Shown here: positions 1 to 10,219 of the stretch, in pieces
Layout: each line of letters begins with the position of its first letter
Numbering within the stretch: the first letter of the stretch is position 1
From: Arthonia radiata
Taxonomy: Eukaryota > Ascomycota > Arthoniomycetes > Arthoniales > Arthoniaceae
Length of the DNA: 64,000 nt
Direction of reading: 5' to 3'
NCBI GenBank assembly: GCA_002989075.1
Contig: PSQN01000001.1
Location: forward strand, 905,760 to 969,759
The notes under the pieces: generated by a model
Seen by the model: only the letters and a program-made list of their open reading frames with translations
What the model was told of the DNA's origin: nothing
Databases searched by the model: none
Position numbers and translations under genes: made by a program

Positions 1-539
1 AATCAGGAGGAGGGAGGGCCGGATGTAGGATTGAGTTACTTTGCATTTCTGGCGATGCTGTTGGAGTGAGAACAGCATTCTAGCACATCTAAATATTGCG
101 TGTTCATAGCGCCAGAGCGTGATCAATCGATGTCTACGGCGCTTCTCTGCTTTACATGAGCCTGCATGGCGTTGGCAGATGACTACCGGAGAGATCTTTG
201 AAAGCTTCATGCAAGAGCGTGACTTGTCGTTGCCTTTATGGAAAAGCGATAAAAGTCGAGAAAAGTAATTGCAAGTTCGCTTGTCCTTTTGTACTTACAC
301 TGTGAATTCTGACACGATGAAGCTTCCACCGCAAATGGAGCGCCAAGACCAGGTCTTGAGATGTGCAGGGGGAATAATGTTAACCTCCTAAGTGATGGCC
401 ACTACCTTTAGTCCTACGATCTGCAATCGCTCATGAATTGGCTAATCATGTGAGATTCAGCTACGACAGCACTTTCAGCGAGCGAAAAGAGGATAGCTGA
501 TGGCTACGCAATGCACGCTCTCAAGATCCACCTAGGAAG
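1..539. other. Intergenic, left edge to rgp1
   Basis: No gene is supported here. The last part should hold the rgp1 promoter and 5' leader. I see no repeat, RNA gene or long open frame. Confidence 0.5.
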
Positions 540-3500
540 ATGTCCGCTCCGCCCTCCAATCTGCGCGTCTTTGTCTCGTTCAAGGAGATTACGGTCTTTG
601 CCGGGGAGGACATTGAAGCTACGATAACATTCAAAAACGTAGAGCCGCCGAAGCCGCCTCAAGAGAAGTCCATCAGACAGCGGAGTAGTGCCGCAGTACC
701 TCAGATCCACGAGTCTCCAACCAGCACTCAAGTACCTCCCTCACATCCAGGCTCAAGAGCTCCACACTCCCGCCACGCCTCATTCGCCTCACAAGCAAGC
801 AAACCACAACCTCGAGCTGCGCAAGTACGGCGTCAGTCGCAGCTCGGACATCGGCAAGCGCTCTCGTTGAACATTCTAGACACAAACCAGCGAAGCGGCC
901 AACCTCCAGTAGCTCAATCAGTAGGCACTGCGCCTGGTACCCGTAGAGGCAGTAAGAGTCATGGACGGTCCGTATCCATCGTGTCGATTGGGAGCGACGC
1001 AGACAAGGGCAAACGAGCACCGGCCCAACGAGACCCAGGAAGGCCTGGGCTTAAATTGTCGAGAAGTGCCAGCGTACAGGTAACACCAACGACTGGGGCG
1101 TCGTCTAGATGGGGGATGTCAGCTAGTAAGAGCCTTACTCGCAGAACTTAAGCAGAGCTTGAGCTGACCTAGCACCTCAAGGCAATGGTGGTTTCAGGAC
1201 AGCACCTTCGCCGCTATCAGCAGCTTCGGCCACGCCTGATAACTTTCAATGGGACCAAACCGCCTTAAATACGACGGCGAGCCACGCACGACATGCCTCC
1301 GTGGGTCAAGGCGTACAGTCTGCGCCACCTTTGTCACAGTCACGGACTGCGTCGGGACGAATACCTCAAGCCTCAAAAATGCCACCTTCAAGTTTTAAGT
1401 TCCCACCTTCACCCACGGCTTCACCAGCACCGCCGCCGCAGGAAGACGAGACAACACCCCGCATGGAGTCGGTGCCCTTCAGCCCTGCTTCAAGCGCAAC
1501 GATCACGCCCGCGAGATCGGACTTTCCGCCGTCATTTTCGCCACCTCGTAGAAAACAATTGCCTTCCGCCCCACCGAGACTTATGAGCCCAGAGCGTAAG
1601 CCCCCTTTGAGTCGCGTCTTTTCTCTCTCCAGTGAGGCCGGCACCCCTCGCTCAAGTACAGATGTCTACTCATCAAGTAACCACTCCGACGAGACCATGG
1701 CATCTGAGATACCTTCTGTTGGTAGTCTACTACGGAGGCCGCAGTTCTTCCGAAATGCTTCTTCTCGCATGCAGATCCAAACACGACAGGGGCCTGAGAT
1801 TTTGATGATGGGGTTTGCAAACATCACAGGTACGTTCCAGGTTGACGGCTCACTGGTGCAACAAGCCCCTTTTGAGGATGTCAAGCGGCGAGCTGTGGTT
1901 GGCGGGCATGCAGCTGGAGGGGTGGTAGGCGTTGACCAGAAAAGAGGTCAAGGCGGATTCTTTGGTGGATTCAGCTGGGGAGGAATAGGTGAGTCACTGG
2001 GAAGTATGCTCGGCGGTGATCAACAAAGCACGATCCGTGACATGAAGAGCACAGCCGAGTCGAACAGCGTTCCGCTGCTTTCGACGCCACAGTCAGTTCT
2101 GTTCGTCGACTTATGTTTGGCTCCTGGCGAGAGCAGGAGTTACAGCTACTCATTCACATTACCACGGGGTCTGCCGCCCTCCCACAAAGGTCGTGCTATG
2201 AAAGTCTCATATCAGCTTGTCATCGGGACGCAACGCCCTGGAAATAGTAGATCACGCGAGCAAAAGATGCATGAAGTGGAGATCCCTTTCCGAGTTTTCG
2301 GCGGCGTGGATGGCCGCGGGGAGATAATTGGCCACGATTTGATGTCGCCATACATCCTCTTGCGAGATCAAGCACGCTCGTCACAACTTGAGCTGGACGC
2401 CAACGGGAAGCGAAAGGAAGCCGTGGCGAGATCGACGGCTGCGCCTCAATCGTCAGAAGCGGATTTCGATACATATGTCAACAAGCTGCTGTCCTCACCC
2501 CGCCGAAACTCTTCAGCTGGTCTCATCTCTCCTAGCGCAATGAACTCACCGCAACCGCCATCGTCAAATCACAATCGCAGGCCTTCCGGAGCTGTTCTGC
2601 CTCCAGCTCCGCTCACGCGTGTCCTGGTTGACTCGGCTATACGAATGTCGACGCACGGGCGAGCAGGTGATCAGACTGCCACTTCTCAGACCAATTTCAC
2701 AATCGCACGTGCTGGCCGCCCTGTAGCTACTCTTACGCTGTCAAGGCCGGCACTTCGGCTCGGCGATCTGCTGAGCTTGACGCTCGACTTTACTCATCCA
2801 GCAGCGGCTTCGCAAGGTTCAGGCGCACCCCTCCGAAAAACTCTCGTCCACGCTATCACCTTGACGCTGGAATCGACGGAGCATATAGACCCTTCCCTAT
2901 CTGTCCGCTCAGCAGCGTCCATTGACAGGGCCACTCGGCGCGTCTGGGATCGTCGTGTGGTTGGGGGATCGCAAGGTGCAGCGCTAGGCTGGTGCAAGAG
3001 ATGGAGTGGCGGTCTCAAGATTCCGAATCACGCGACACCATCCTTCAGCACCACAGGCGTGCAGTGCAAGTGGGTAGTGAGAGTCGAGATCGCAGTGGGC
3101 GTTACATCGCATCGTCGCAAAGAAAGCTTGTTACAAGGCACGCCTTTGGCCCAAGAAGCAGAAGACAGCGAGGAAGAAAATGACCACCAAGGCGAAGGCG
3201 CTGCGAAGCGACGACAGGAGCGTGAGGCTCAAACTCAGTCGCCAGAGAAAGTGCTCTCATCATCTGAGGACGTGTCGACAGCTTCACATTCGCCCGCACC
3301 CAGCCGTATGAACTCATTACGGCGCAAGCCGACATTGTCACGGCAGAACACGCTGAACAGAAGAAAGTCAGAGAAGCACAAGCAGGCTCAAATAGCTGCA
3401 ACACAGGAGGAAGAGGCGTTTGCACGGTCGAGGCAGCTACTGGAGCGAGTGATCGACGACGAGCGTGGAGTCACACTTGCCGCTGTACGAAAGGTGCCTG

Positions 3501-3601
3501 GCGAGGTTTTTGAGATCGCTGTACCGATAAGGGTCTTCGGGGGCATTGGCGTGTTAACTGGGGAACAGGGGACGGCGGCTGAAGAAGGCTTGCCTGTATA
3601 A
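540..3601 (+). CDS. rgp1: Rgp1-like subunit of the Ric1-Rgp1 Rab GEF
   Basis: Rgp1 pairs with Ric1 to form the exchange factor that activates the Rab GTPase Ypt6 at the Golgi for retrograde transport (known for the family). The start gives the family N-terminus with LRVFVSFKEITVFAGEDIEA, an arrestin-like beta-sandwich. The first frame closes at 1151. A 47-nt intron at 1126-1172 (GTAAGA donor, CTAG acceptor) restores phase and gives 1004 residues. The central part carries GPEILMMGFANITGTFQVDG and the conserved block around APGESRSYSYSFTLPRGLPP. The C-terminal part ends in a beta-rich segment with IAVPIRVFGG. Between them lie long Ser/Pro-rich linkers, as in other filamentous fungi. The branch-like CTGAC sits very close to the acceptor, so the exact intron ends are less certain than the gene identity. 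Confidence 0.85.
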
Positions 3602-4576
3602 AGATAGTATTAGAGGCTGAAGATAGCTTTTGGGTGCTTGAAAGGTGACCAGAAGTCGCGAACATTCACACAGAACACATTGGAGGCTCACAAGAGCATC
3701 TTTCGGAAACATTTCCAAAATATTGAAGCGTAATAAGCATCTTCCTGGAGAGCTTGTACTATGCGGAATTATATCTTAGGGCAAGTAACCCGAAGGCACA
3801 TATTTTGTTTCCCTCTCACCTCTTCCTCCTCCTCCTCACGTCGGTAAACAATAATTCTTGCGCCATTCCGCGGCTCTGCATCGCATCAAAGTAATCAGAA
3901 GCGGACGAGACCGGACGGTGCAGTTATAAAGTGCCATGCGCCTTCGAAAGCCGTTGCACAGTGACGCAAACGCGTTCATCACCTCCGCCTCCACACGCAG
4001 AAGCTCATGATCTGCGCCCAACTACCTGGGCAGATGCGCAAACGTCCTACGGCTTGGCCTCAAGGCGCCTTCGAAACACCAAAGAAGCTAGCCGACCTTG
4101 AAAGAAAATTAGAAATGTAGACCTTCGCTGTAGCCGCCGAGTACAGGTAGGCGCTTATTGGTTGTGAAGTAGCAAACTCTGAAACTCGACGCGAAGTGGT
4201 GAGCGCGTCGCAGCCACATCGACAGCCATTGACCGGGCGACCACCACTTTGAGATGTGGCACATGCGCCCATTGAGTTTCTATTGTGCACTGTTCAGTTT
4301 CCGACGTTTGTCTTTGTTCGCTCTTCACATTGTTCTTCCACCGTACCAACATCCACACTCCCTCCCCACAAATGCCACGACCTTCCTTTGTGGCTCTCTC
4401 TCCTTCCGCTCCTTTCTCCCTTTTGCGATTTTCGATGCATTGATTGCGTCCATCATTCGCTTGGCGCATAGCAGCATAGCGATCGGAGTTCTTGAGTGGG
4501 ATATTTTCACGACTGACGACACCAGCGACCTACTGGATAGGTCTATTCATTCGTTTCTTTCAGCACGTTACTTCTC
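3602..4576. other. Intergenic between rgp1 and prm1
   Basis: About 975 bp without a supported gene. The 3' part (about 4300-4570) is rich in C/T runs on the + strand, as is common in the promoter and leader of well expressed ascomycete genes, and should serve prm1. Short frames here show no protein-like composition. Confidence 0.5.
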
Positions 4577-7093
4577 ATGACAGACACTAATCCACACACC
4601 GAGCCTACATGGCGAGATGCGCACGACGCCGATGCGCGGGCCGCTAGACAAAACCTAGTCACGCAGTCGCCATGGATCACACCCTACCTGGGTCTCCGAG
4701 CCCGATTATCACAAGTCTGGATCAACCGATGGACCGTATTATTGCTGCTCATCTTAGTTCGCGTCCTCTTCGCCATTGCGGACATCGAAGACAAGATCAA
4801 CGATGCCCGCGCCGATGCACTGTCATCATGCACAGCCATGGAGAACGTCGGCTCAACGATGGCCTCGGCACCACACTACATGGCGCAAGGCATCAACGAG
4901 ATGACGGCAACCGGCGTCGAGAAGGCCATTGACGGCCTCATGGACATGCTCACGCTCACCGTCACCGGCGTTGAAGAGATCTCCATCTTCGCCATCAACG
5001 TCTGGACTCAAACTTACCTTTGTCTCATCACCCTCGCTATCTCCGGCTCCCTTCACGTCGCGCTCAATGTCATCGAGGATGTCTCCCACTTCCTCAACGA
5101 CACCATCGGCGGCATCGGTAAAGGCCTGCACGCGGGCATCAACGGCTTCGATAACGATCTCAACAAAGCGATCTCCGGCGTTGACAAGCTGTTCGGCGCC
5201 AAGGTACCCCAGCTCAACGTCGGCGACTCTCTCGACAAGCTCGACCATCTCGTCCTACCGCCCGGCCTCGACCAAGGGCTGCAAAAGCTCAACGCCTCCA
5301 TCCCCAACTTCGCACAGGTCAACAACCTCACCCAAACCGCCCTCCGCTTCCCCTTCGAGGAACTCAAAGAGCTCATCCGCAACCACACCGGCCACTACAC
5401 CTTCGACCGCTCCCTCTTCCCCGTCCCCGATAAACAGCGTCTCAACTTCTGCACCGACGACAACAGCATCGGCGATTTTTTCGACGGGCTCATCCACGTT
5501 GAGGCCACCGCACGCAAAGTCGCCATCGCTGTCCTCGTCCTGCTCGCATTGGGCATCATGATCCCCATGACCTGGTGGGAAATCAAACGCTGGCGCATGG
5601 CGCAGGACCGCGCAAAGTACGTCGATGACCACGCCTTCGACAGCATGGACGCCGTGTACGTGGTCTCGCGTCCGTATTCCTCCATGCTCGGCATCGAAAC
5701 CTCGAAGCGCGTGACGAACGACTACAAACGCCGCACCCTCATCCGCTGGATGATCGCGTACTGCACGTCCACGCCCGCGCTCTTCGTGCTGTCGCTCGGT
5801 CTCGCCGGTCTGCTCTCGGGCTTCTGCCACTACCTCGCGCTCAAAGCGCTTACCCAAGAGGTTCCACATCTCACGCAGCAAATCGCGCACTTCTCGGACA
5901 AAGTCTACGACACCGTGAACAACGTCAGCGTGACATGGGCGCACGACACCAATGCCGTCATCCTCGACATGAACAATAAAGTCAATCACGATGTCTTTGG
6001 CTGGGTGAACACCTCCACGTCCGCGCTGAATCATACGCTGAATGTAGCGACAGACGAAATGGTCGGCGCGCTGAAGAAAGTCTTTGGCGGCACCGTCCTC
6101 GAAGACCCGGTGATGGAAGTATACAATTGCCTCATTGGCCTCAAGGTCGCTGGGATAGAGAAAGGGCTGACGTGGGCGCACGAGCACGCGCATATTGACT
6201 TTCCGCTACTCGCTAACGATACACTGTCAATGAGCCACCTCGCGAAGCAAGCCAACGCAGCGAAAGCGTCAGGTAACGACACGAACGCAGACGCCGGTGC
6301 CGGAAGCAGTTTCCTAGACGACCCCGACGGCCAGGCGACAGGCGCCGTCAAGAACGCAGTCGCCAAACTCGTCAAGAAGATCGAGAAACACATACGCCAG
6401 GAACTCGCCATCTCGGCTGCGGTTGTGGGTGTGTGGTTACTCGTCTTCCTCCTGGGTCTGGGACGGATGCTCTGGCTTATGTCCACCGCGGATAAGACGC
6501 GCGGGACTGGCGCGGGACTGTTTGGCGGGCGCCTTGGGAAACTGGGGAGTCATAACCACTCTCTAGGGCCGAAGAGCCCGAAGAGCCCAAAAGAGGGGGT
6601 GTTTGGGGAAAAGGGGTTTGAGGAGAAAGCAGCACCGCCTGATCCACCACACCAGCCTAATCCGTTTGATACGCCGCGGTTTCCTTCGCCTACATTTCCT
6701 ACGCATCCCGCACATCGAACGGGTGATGGGACGCTGACGCGCGAACCCACGCTGCCGAACGTGGCTGATAATACCGGCTCAAATTTTCGGGGTCAAGATT
6801 ATACGCTTGCGCCTGCGCCGTTGCCGCTGTTCTCACGGTCACCGCCTCCTTCGCATCCATCTTTACATCCATATCCACCACAAGAACGTAGAATGGATGA
6901 TGTCCCGCTGAGTCCGAAGGATAGAAGTCAGCCGGGCGTGCGCAGTGTCAGCGGCGGGGCAGTGGCGCCCGTGATGGGGCATCCGCGGACGAGTTGGCGG
7001 CCTGAGTTTGTGGGGAGTGGTGTGAATGGGGGCAAGGGAGGAAGGGAAGAGCGCATGGACAGTATGAAGATGTTCGGGGGTGGGCTTCGATGA
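4577..7093 (+). CDS. prm1: Plasma membrane fusion protein Prm1
   Basis: Prm1 is a multispanning glycoprotein that helps plasma membranes fuse during mating and hyphal fusion (family knowledge). The single exon encodes 838 residues, near the usual length for filamentous fungi. The N-terminus has the conserved TPYLGLRARLSQVWINRWT followed by a first membrane segment (about residues 52-70). Further hydrophobic segments are at about 135-160, 315-340, 400-430 and 615-640. Two large extracellular loops carry paired cysteines and many N-x-S/T sites. The C-terminal 190 residues are a disordered Pro/Ser/Gly-rich cytoplasmic tail. No intron is needed. A long antisense frame overlaps this gene but is a codon-bias shadow. 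Confidence 0.93.
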   Translation: MTDTNPHTEPTWRDAHDADARAARQNLVTQSPWITPYLGLRARLSQVWINRWTVLLLLILVRVLFAIADIEDKINDARADALSSCTAMENVGSTMASAPHYMAQGINEMTATGVEKAIDGLMDMLTLTVTGVEEISIFAINVWTQTYLCLITLAISGSLHVALNVIEDVSHFLNDTIGGIGKGLHAGINGFDNDLNKAISGVDKLFGAKVPQLNVGDSLDKLDHLVLPPGLDQGLQKLNASIPNFAQVNNLTQTALRFPFEELKELIRNHTGHYTFDRSLFPVPDKQRLNFCTDDNSIGDFFDGLIHVEATARKVAIAVLVLLALGIMIPMTWWEIKRWRMAQDRAKYVDDHAFDSMDAVYVVSRPYSSMLGIETSKRVTNDYKRRTLIRWMIAYCTSTPALFVLSLGLAGLLSGFCHYLALKALTQEVPHLTQQIAHFSDKVYDTVNNVSVTWAHDTNAVILDMNNKVNHDVFGWVNTSTSALNHTLNVATDEMVGALKKVFGGTVLEDPVMEVYNCLIGLKVAGIEKGLTWAHEHAHIDFPLLANDTLSMSHLAKQANAAKASGNDTNADAGAGSSFLDDPDGQATGAVKNAVAKLVKKIEKHIRQELAISAAVVGVWLLVFLLGLGRMLWLMSTADKTRGTGAGLFGGRLGKLGSHNHSLGPKSPKSPKEGVFGEKGFEEKAAPPDPPHQPNPFDTPRFPSPTFPTHPAHRTGDGTLTREPTLPNVADNTGSNFRGQDYTLAPAPLPLFSRSPPPSHPSLHPYPPQERRMDDVPLSPKDRSQPGVRSVSGGAVAPVMGHPRTSWRPEFVGSGVNGGKGGREERMDSMKMFGGGLR

Positions 7094-7900
7094 GCGCGGG
7101 AGCTGTACATACCTAGCAAACCAATACATATTGATACCCAACCTCAATCGTATATTCTGATAACTTTTGCATCTGTCTGTGACTGCCCTCAATGCAGTCT
7201 CTGCAAGTAGAGCGAAGGTTGCGATATGTGATCAGAAGCGTGGTGAGAGCTGCATGTGAGAAGGAGTTTTACATGGACTGAGATGTGTTTGCCATTCTCC
7301 TTGGGTTCGAACTAGGTGCTCTGGAGTTCTCGTCCGGAGCGAAGAGTTAATAACCTACCATGAGGCTGAATTAGGAGTGTTATGCTATGTACTGGCCAGG
7401 ACGGCTACTAAGCGCTAACAGCACGATGGGCTGACTTTGTTGCTGATGTAGGTGTTGTTGTGCAGTGCTTCTGCGGTCCGGAGAAGACGGTGAGCACGAG
7501 AAGAGGGTGGGCACGAGAAGAGGGTGAATACGAGAAGAGGGTGAATACGAGAAGAGGGTGAATACGAGAAGAGGGTGAGCACGAGAAGGGGTGAGCACGA
7601 GAAGAGGGTGAGCACGAGAGGAGGGTGAGCACGAGAAGAGGGTGAGCACGAGAAGAGGGTGAGCACGAGAAGAGGGTGAGCACGAGAAGAGGGTGAGCAC
7701 GAGAAGATCGTGAGGACAGCAGTTTAGTCTCACGGCACGATGCATCCTTCGATTCTGTTGTGGGCGAGTCCGGATGGTCATGTCGATGTTCTCGGCTGGA
7801 TTCGCTCATGCTTAGTACGTTTACTAGAACCTGTCTGTATTGTCTTGAGCTGCTACCTACGTATCGTTCTACCTACGCGGGTCCTTTCCTGGGAAGCCTC
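7094..7900. other. Intergenic with minisatellite
   Basis: The region is 3' of prm1 and 3' of the minus-strand gene at 7901-8482, so it joins two convergent gene ends. Apart from the tandem repeat at about 7486-7707 I see nothing that looks like a gene. Confidence 0.6.
7486..7707. repeat. 17-bp minisatellite, about 13 copies
   Basis: Tandem array of the unit CACGAGAAGAGGGTGAG. Variants are clustered: consecutive units carry GAATA in place of GAGCA in the left part, and the right part is nearly homogeneous, as expected from slippage or unequal exchange. One unit is a base short. The array is open in more than one minus-strand frame (repeating SRAHPLLVLTLF), which is a by-product of the repeat, not evidence of coding. 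Confidence 0.95.
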
Positions 7901-8482
7901 TTACCACCTCCTCCGCTCCCTCATATTACTCTTATAAAGACTTCCCTTCCCCTTTATCCCAGATTCTCCCCGCCGCTTCGGCTTCACCACTACTACATCC
8001 GCCTCATCCTCCTCCTCACTAACTTCTGCAAGCCGCGGAGGTCTCGGTCTCCCACTCGACTGTCTCTGGTGCGACCGCGGCGCTGTTGGTCCCGGAACGG
8101 GGTCATCGTCCTCCACTGGCCCGTAGCCGTACTTCACGGGCACCCGCCTCGAATGCCGCGACTCCGGCAGCCGGGGGTCGTGGACCGGCTCCTTGGGCGG
8201 CGGCGGATAACTATACTCGCGCTGCTCGTGCTGCTCGGGATCGTGCTTTTTAAACGAATATAAAGCATCCTCCGCCGCTTTGAAGGGGTGGCGTAAGTAG
8301 CGGATGATATAATCCTCTGCGAAGCGGTTGTGTTCTTTGGTGCTGACCGGGTTGCCATGCTTGTCGCGGAAGCCGGGGATGTCCCATAGTTTGCCGTGGG
8401 CGTCCATGTAGTCGGTGATGCGGGTTGTACTGTGGGGCACGTCGCTGGGGTCAATATACTCATAGCTGGGGACGCGGGACAT
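7901..8482 (-). CDS. Conserved-looking hypothetical protein, 193 aa
   Basis: Single exon with an ATG start. I do not recognise a named family. The N-terminal two thirds are compact and mixed in composition, with WDIPGFRDKHGNPVSTKEHN and an aromatic helix-like part EDYIIRYLRHPFKAAEDALY. The C-terminal third is low complexity, with RQSSGRPRPPRLAEVSEEED, a run of valines and a basic tail. No signal peptide or membrane segment is visible, so a cytosolic or nuclear place is likely. The coding look (third-position G/C bias, globular N-terminus) supports a real gene. Function unknown. Confidence 0.65.
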   Translation of the reverse strand: MSRVPSYEYIDPSDVPHSTTRITDYMDAHGKLWDIPGFRDKHGNPVSTKEHNRFAEDYIIRYLRHPFKAAEDALYSFKKHDPEQHEQREYSYPPPPKEPVHDPRLPESRHSRRVPVKYGYGPVEDDDPVPGPTAPRSHQRQSSGRPRPPRLAEVSEEEDEADVVVVKPKRRGESGIKGKGSLYKSNMRERRRW

Positions 8483-9322
8483 TGTTTTTTACGACTCTGG
8501 GCTGTACGGTAGGAGGAGCGTTGGGTTTGAGAGGAGATTGGAAAGAGTGCGCGTGTGGTCTTATAGGCGCCGTTTGTGTTTAGGTGGAGTGGTTGAGACG
8601 TGGCACTTCTACTGGGGGCTGCGGTGGGTGAGGGTGGATGGGCAGCTTGCTTTGCGGAGCATGTGGTGATGTGTTAATGTGGTGATGTGTTATGTTGTTA
8701 AGGATACATGGTGCGCATCTGTGAGTTAATTGTTGTGAACAACGCAAGCGAGCTTCCGCGCTGGAGTTTTGGGCTATGTGTCGTAAGTGAGGGTGGCTTT
8801 GCGGCTGTTAGGATCGTGTGTGGAGGAGCACAGTGTTATTAAGTCGTCCTCGATAAAGAGTACCTCTAGCAAGCGGTGGATTGAAGATATCCCGTAGATC
8901 CGAGTTGCCTAAAGCGACCCGCCCCAAAGTTGGCGGCGTGAATCCACCAGGCTGTTGATTTTTCGGAGTAGTCTCAGTATCTTGGACCCGAAACATCTTG
9001 GTAGGGTTGGTAGCAGACTTGGATTCGGTGATCCCGATCAAGCCTTCGTGGTCCATAGCCACTCAACCTTGTTCTGGCAACTTCGTTCTGTCCGTGCTCG
9101 AGAATTTGGAATGCCCGACTTCCACTCTCCAGCCAAACGAATTGTACGCAGAAATGGACTACCGGACTGTCTAAGACGTGCTTGCGTGGAACTCTATTGC
9201 GTCGCATCGCAAACGAGTTTTGATACTACTCAGCAGTCAAGCAATGGCTGGGGATCAGCAAGTCCTCATTGCCTTAAATGTTTCACGAGCTTCCGCATCC
9301 CTCTCATCTTCCACCTCGACAT
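8483..9322. other. Intergenic with degenerate copy of the nuclease-like gene 3' end
   Basis: The left part (8483 to about 8700) is the upstream region of the 193-aa gene. It contains a short direct repeat of TGTGGTGATGTGTTA near 8665-8695. The right part contains the minus-strand relic described separately (about 8970-9110). No intact gene is seen. Confidence 0.5.
8970..9115 (-). pseudogene. Degenerate fragment of the nuclease-like gene C-terminus
   Basis: On the minus strand, a stretch around 9060-9110 aligns with the last exon of the gene at 11111-13179. Over 16 codons I count about 35 of 48 identical bases, and both copies share the residues PEQG in the same frame. The similarity fades on both sides. 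Several differences are G-to-A or C-to-T, as expected for RIP-type decay, but the sample is far too small to prove it. The fragment is broken and has no gene of its own around it. It is best read as the remains of a second copy. Confidence 0.5.
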
Positions 9323-10219
9323 TCACATCATCCGTCGGGTCCACCCAAGCCCAAGTGCATCCAGGCTCGCAGCTTGAGGCCCAAAATCAATTGGTGTTTC
9401 CCCGCCGGGGTTAAACATAACCTCCCCTGCCGGTGGGCCCACGCGCGGGTTATCCCTCCGCCACTGCGTTATACCCCGCTCCAGAAGCTCAGGGGATTGC
9501 AGAACGTGAGAGCCGCGTGACGTGTGGGCAGGAACCACGCCGAAGACGCAGCCGTCCTCATCGCAGAACGCGAGCCAGAAGCACTGGCCCCGCTTCCGAT
9601 GCGGGCGAGGCCACCTGTCGCGTTGAGACTCCGCCGGCAGTAGATCATGGCCACGGAAGAAGACGCTAGCGTGTACAGCATTAGTGAAGGGTACGACGGA
9701 GATGCGGAAGGGCGTGAGGTACCAGACGACGACCTGAGCGAGCTTCTTCCCTGGCGGCGGACGTGGGCTAGCGCTCTTTGCAGCCATGAGAGCTTGGGTC
9801 TTGATGAGCCTGAGGCTCAAGGAGTATTGGAGGCGGAACATGGAGTCTGTGCCTTCGTTCTCTTCGGGGTTGTGGGGGAACCGTGGCACGTCTTCTTTCT
9901 CGATCCCATACCTGTGCGTGAGAAAATTCAGCTTTTGGATCATGTGCTCGCGATGGTGCGTCGCTGCGTGGTGGTTTCTTTCCTCTGCCGGCGATGGCAG
10001 TCCCGCGAGACGAAGATGCGCCAGATGATGGAGGTTCCAATACGTTTCGTGGTGGAAAGCAGAGAGCAAGTCTTCTCCGAACTCTTCTCGTTCGTCCCAT
10101 GCTTGCTGGGTCATGGTGAGTGCGGCTCCATCGGTTTGTAGGCAATCTCGGCCGAAGGAGTTGGGTTTCAATCGGAGGATGAGCTTGGTCGGCTGGAGAT
10201 GCTCCTCACTCCAAGTCAT
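9323..10219 (-). CDS. Hypothetical protein, 298 aa, in accessory island
   Basis: One open exon from an ATG (MTWSEEHLQP). I do not recognise the family. The N-terminal half is rich in His, Arg and aromatic residues and probably helical (AFHHETYWNLHHLAHLRLAG, then HHREHMIQKLNFLTHRYGIE). The C-terminal half is richer in Gly/Pro and beta-prone residues (GQCFWLAFCDEDGCVFGVV). No signal peptide or membrane segment is seen. It lies between the relic fragment and the MITE-like repeat, whose near end is about 200 bp upstream of the start codon. It could be lineage specific or a decayed remnant of a larger gene. The length and the lack of stops argue for a real or recently real gene. Confidence 0.45.
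   Translation of the reverse strand: MTWSEEHLQPTKLILRLKPNSFGRDCLQTDGAALTMTQQAWDEREEFGEDLLSAFHHETYWNLHHLAHLRLAGLPSPAEERNHHAATHHREHMIQKLNFLTHRYGIEKEDVPRFPHNPEENEGTDSMFRLQYSLSLRLIKTQALMAAKSASPRPPPGKKLAQVVVWYLTPFRISVVPFTNAVHASVFFRGHDLLPAESQRDRWPRPHRKRGQCFWLAFCDEDGCVFGVVPAHTSRGSHVLQSPELLERGITQWRRDNPRVGPPAGEVMFNPGGETPIDFGPQAASLDALGLGWTRRMM

Noticed and set aside
5255-6193. 312-codon minus-strand frame
   Set aside because: It is antisense to prm1 and rich in His, Val, Asp and Glu as expected for the complement of G/C-biased codons. No domain seen.
7305-7325. B-box-like GGGTTCGAAC
   Set aside because: No A box at a suitable distance on either strand and no cloverleaf pairing.
7380-7809. Overlapping minus-strand frames of 83-133 codons with repeated SRAHPLLVLTLF
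   Set aside because: They arise from the 17-bp minisatellite being open in several frames. Composition is purely repetitive, with no start context or conserved part.
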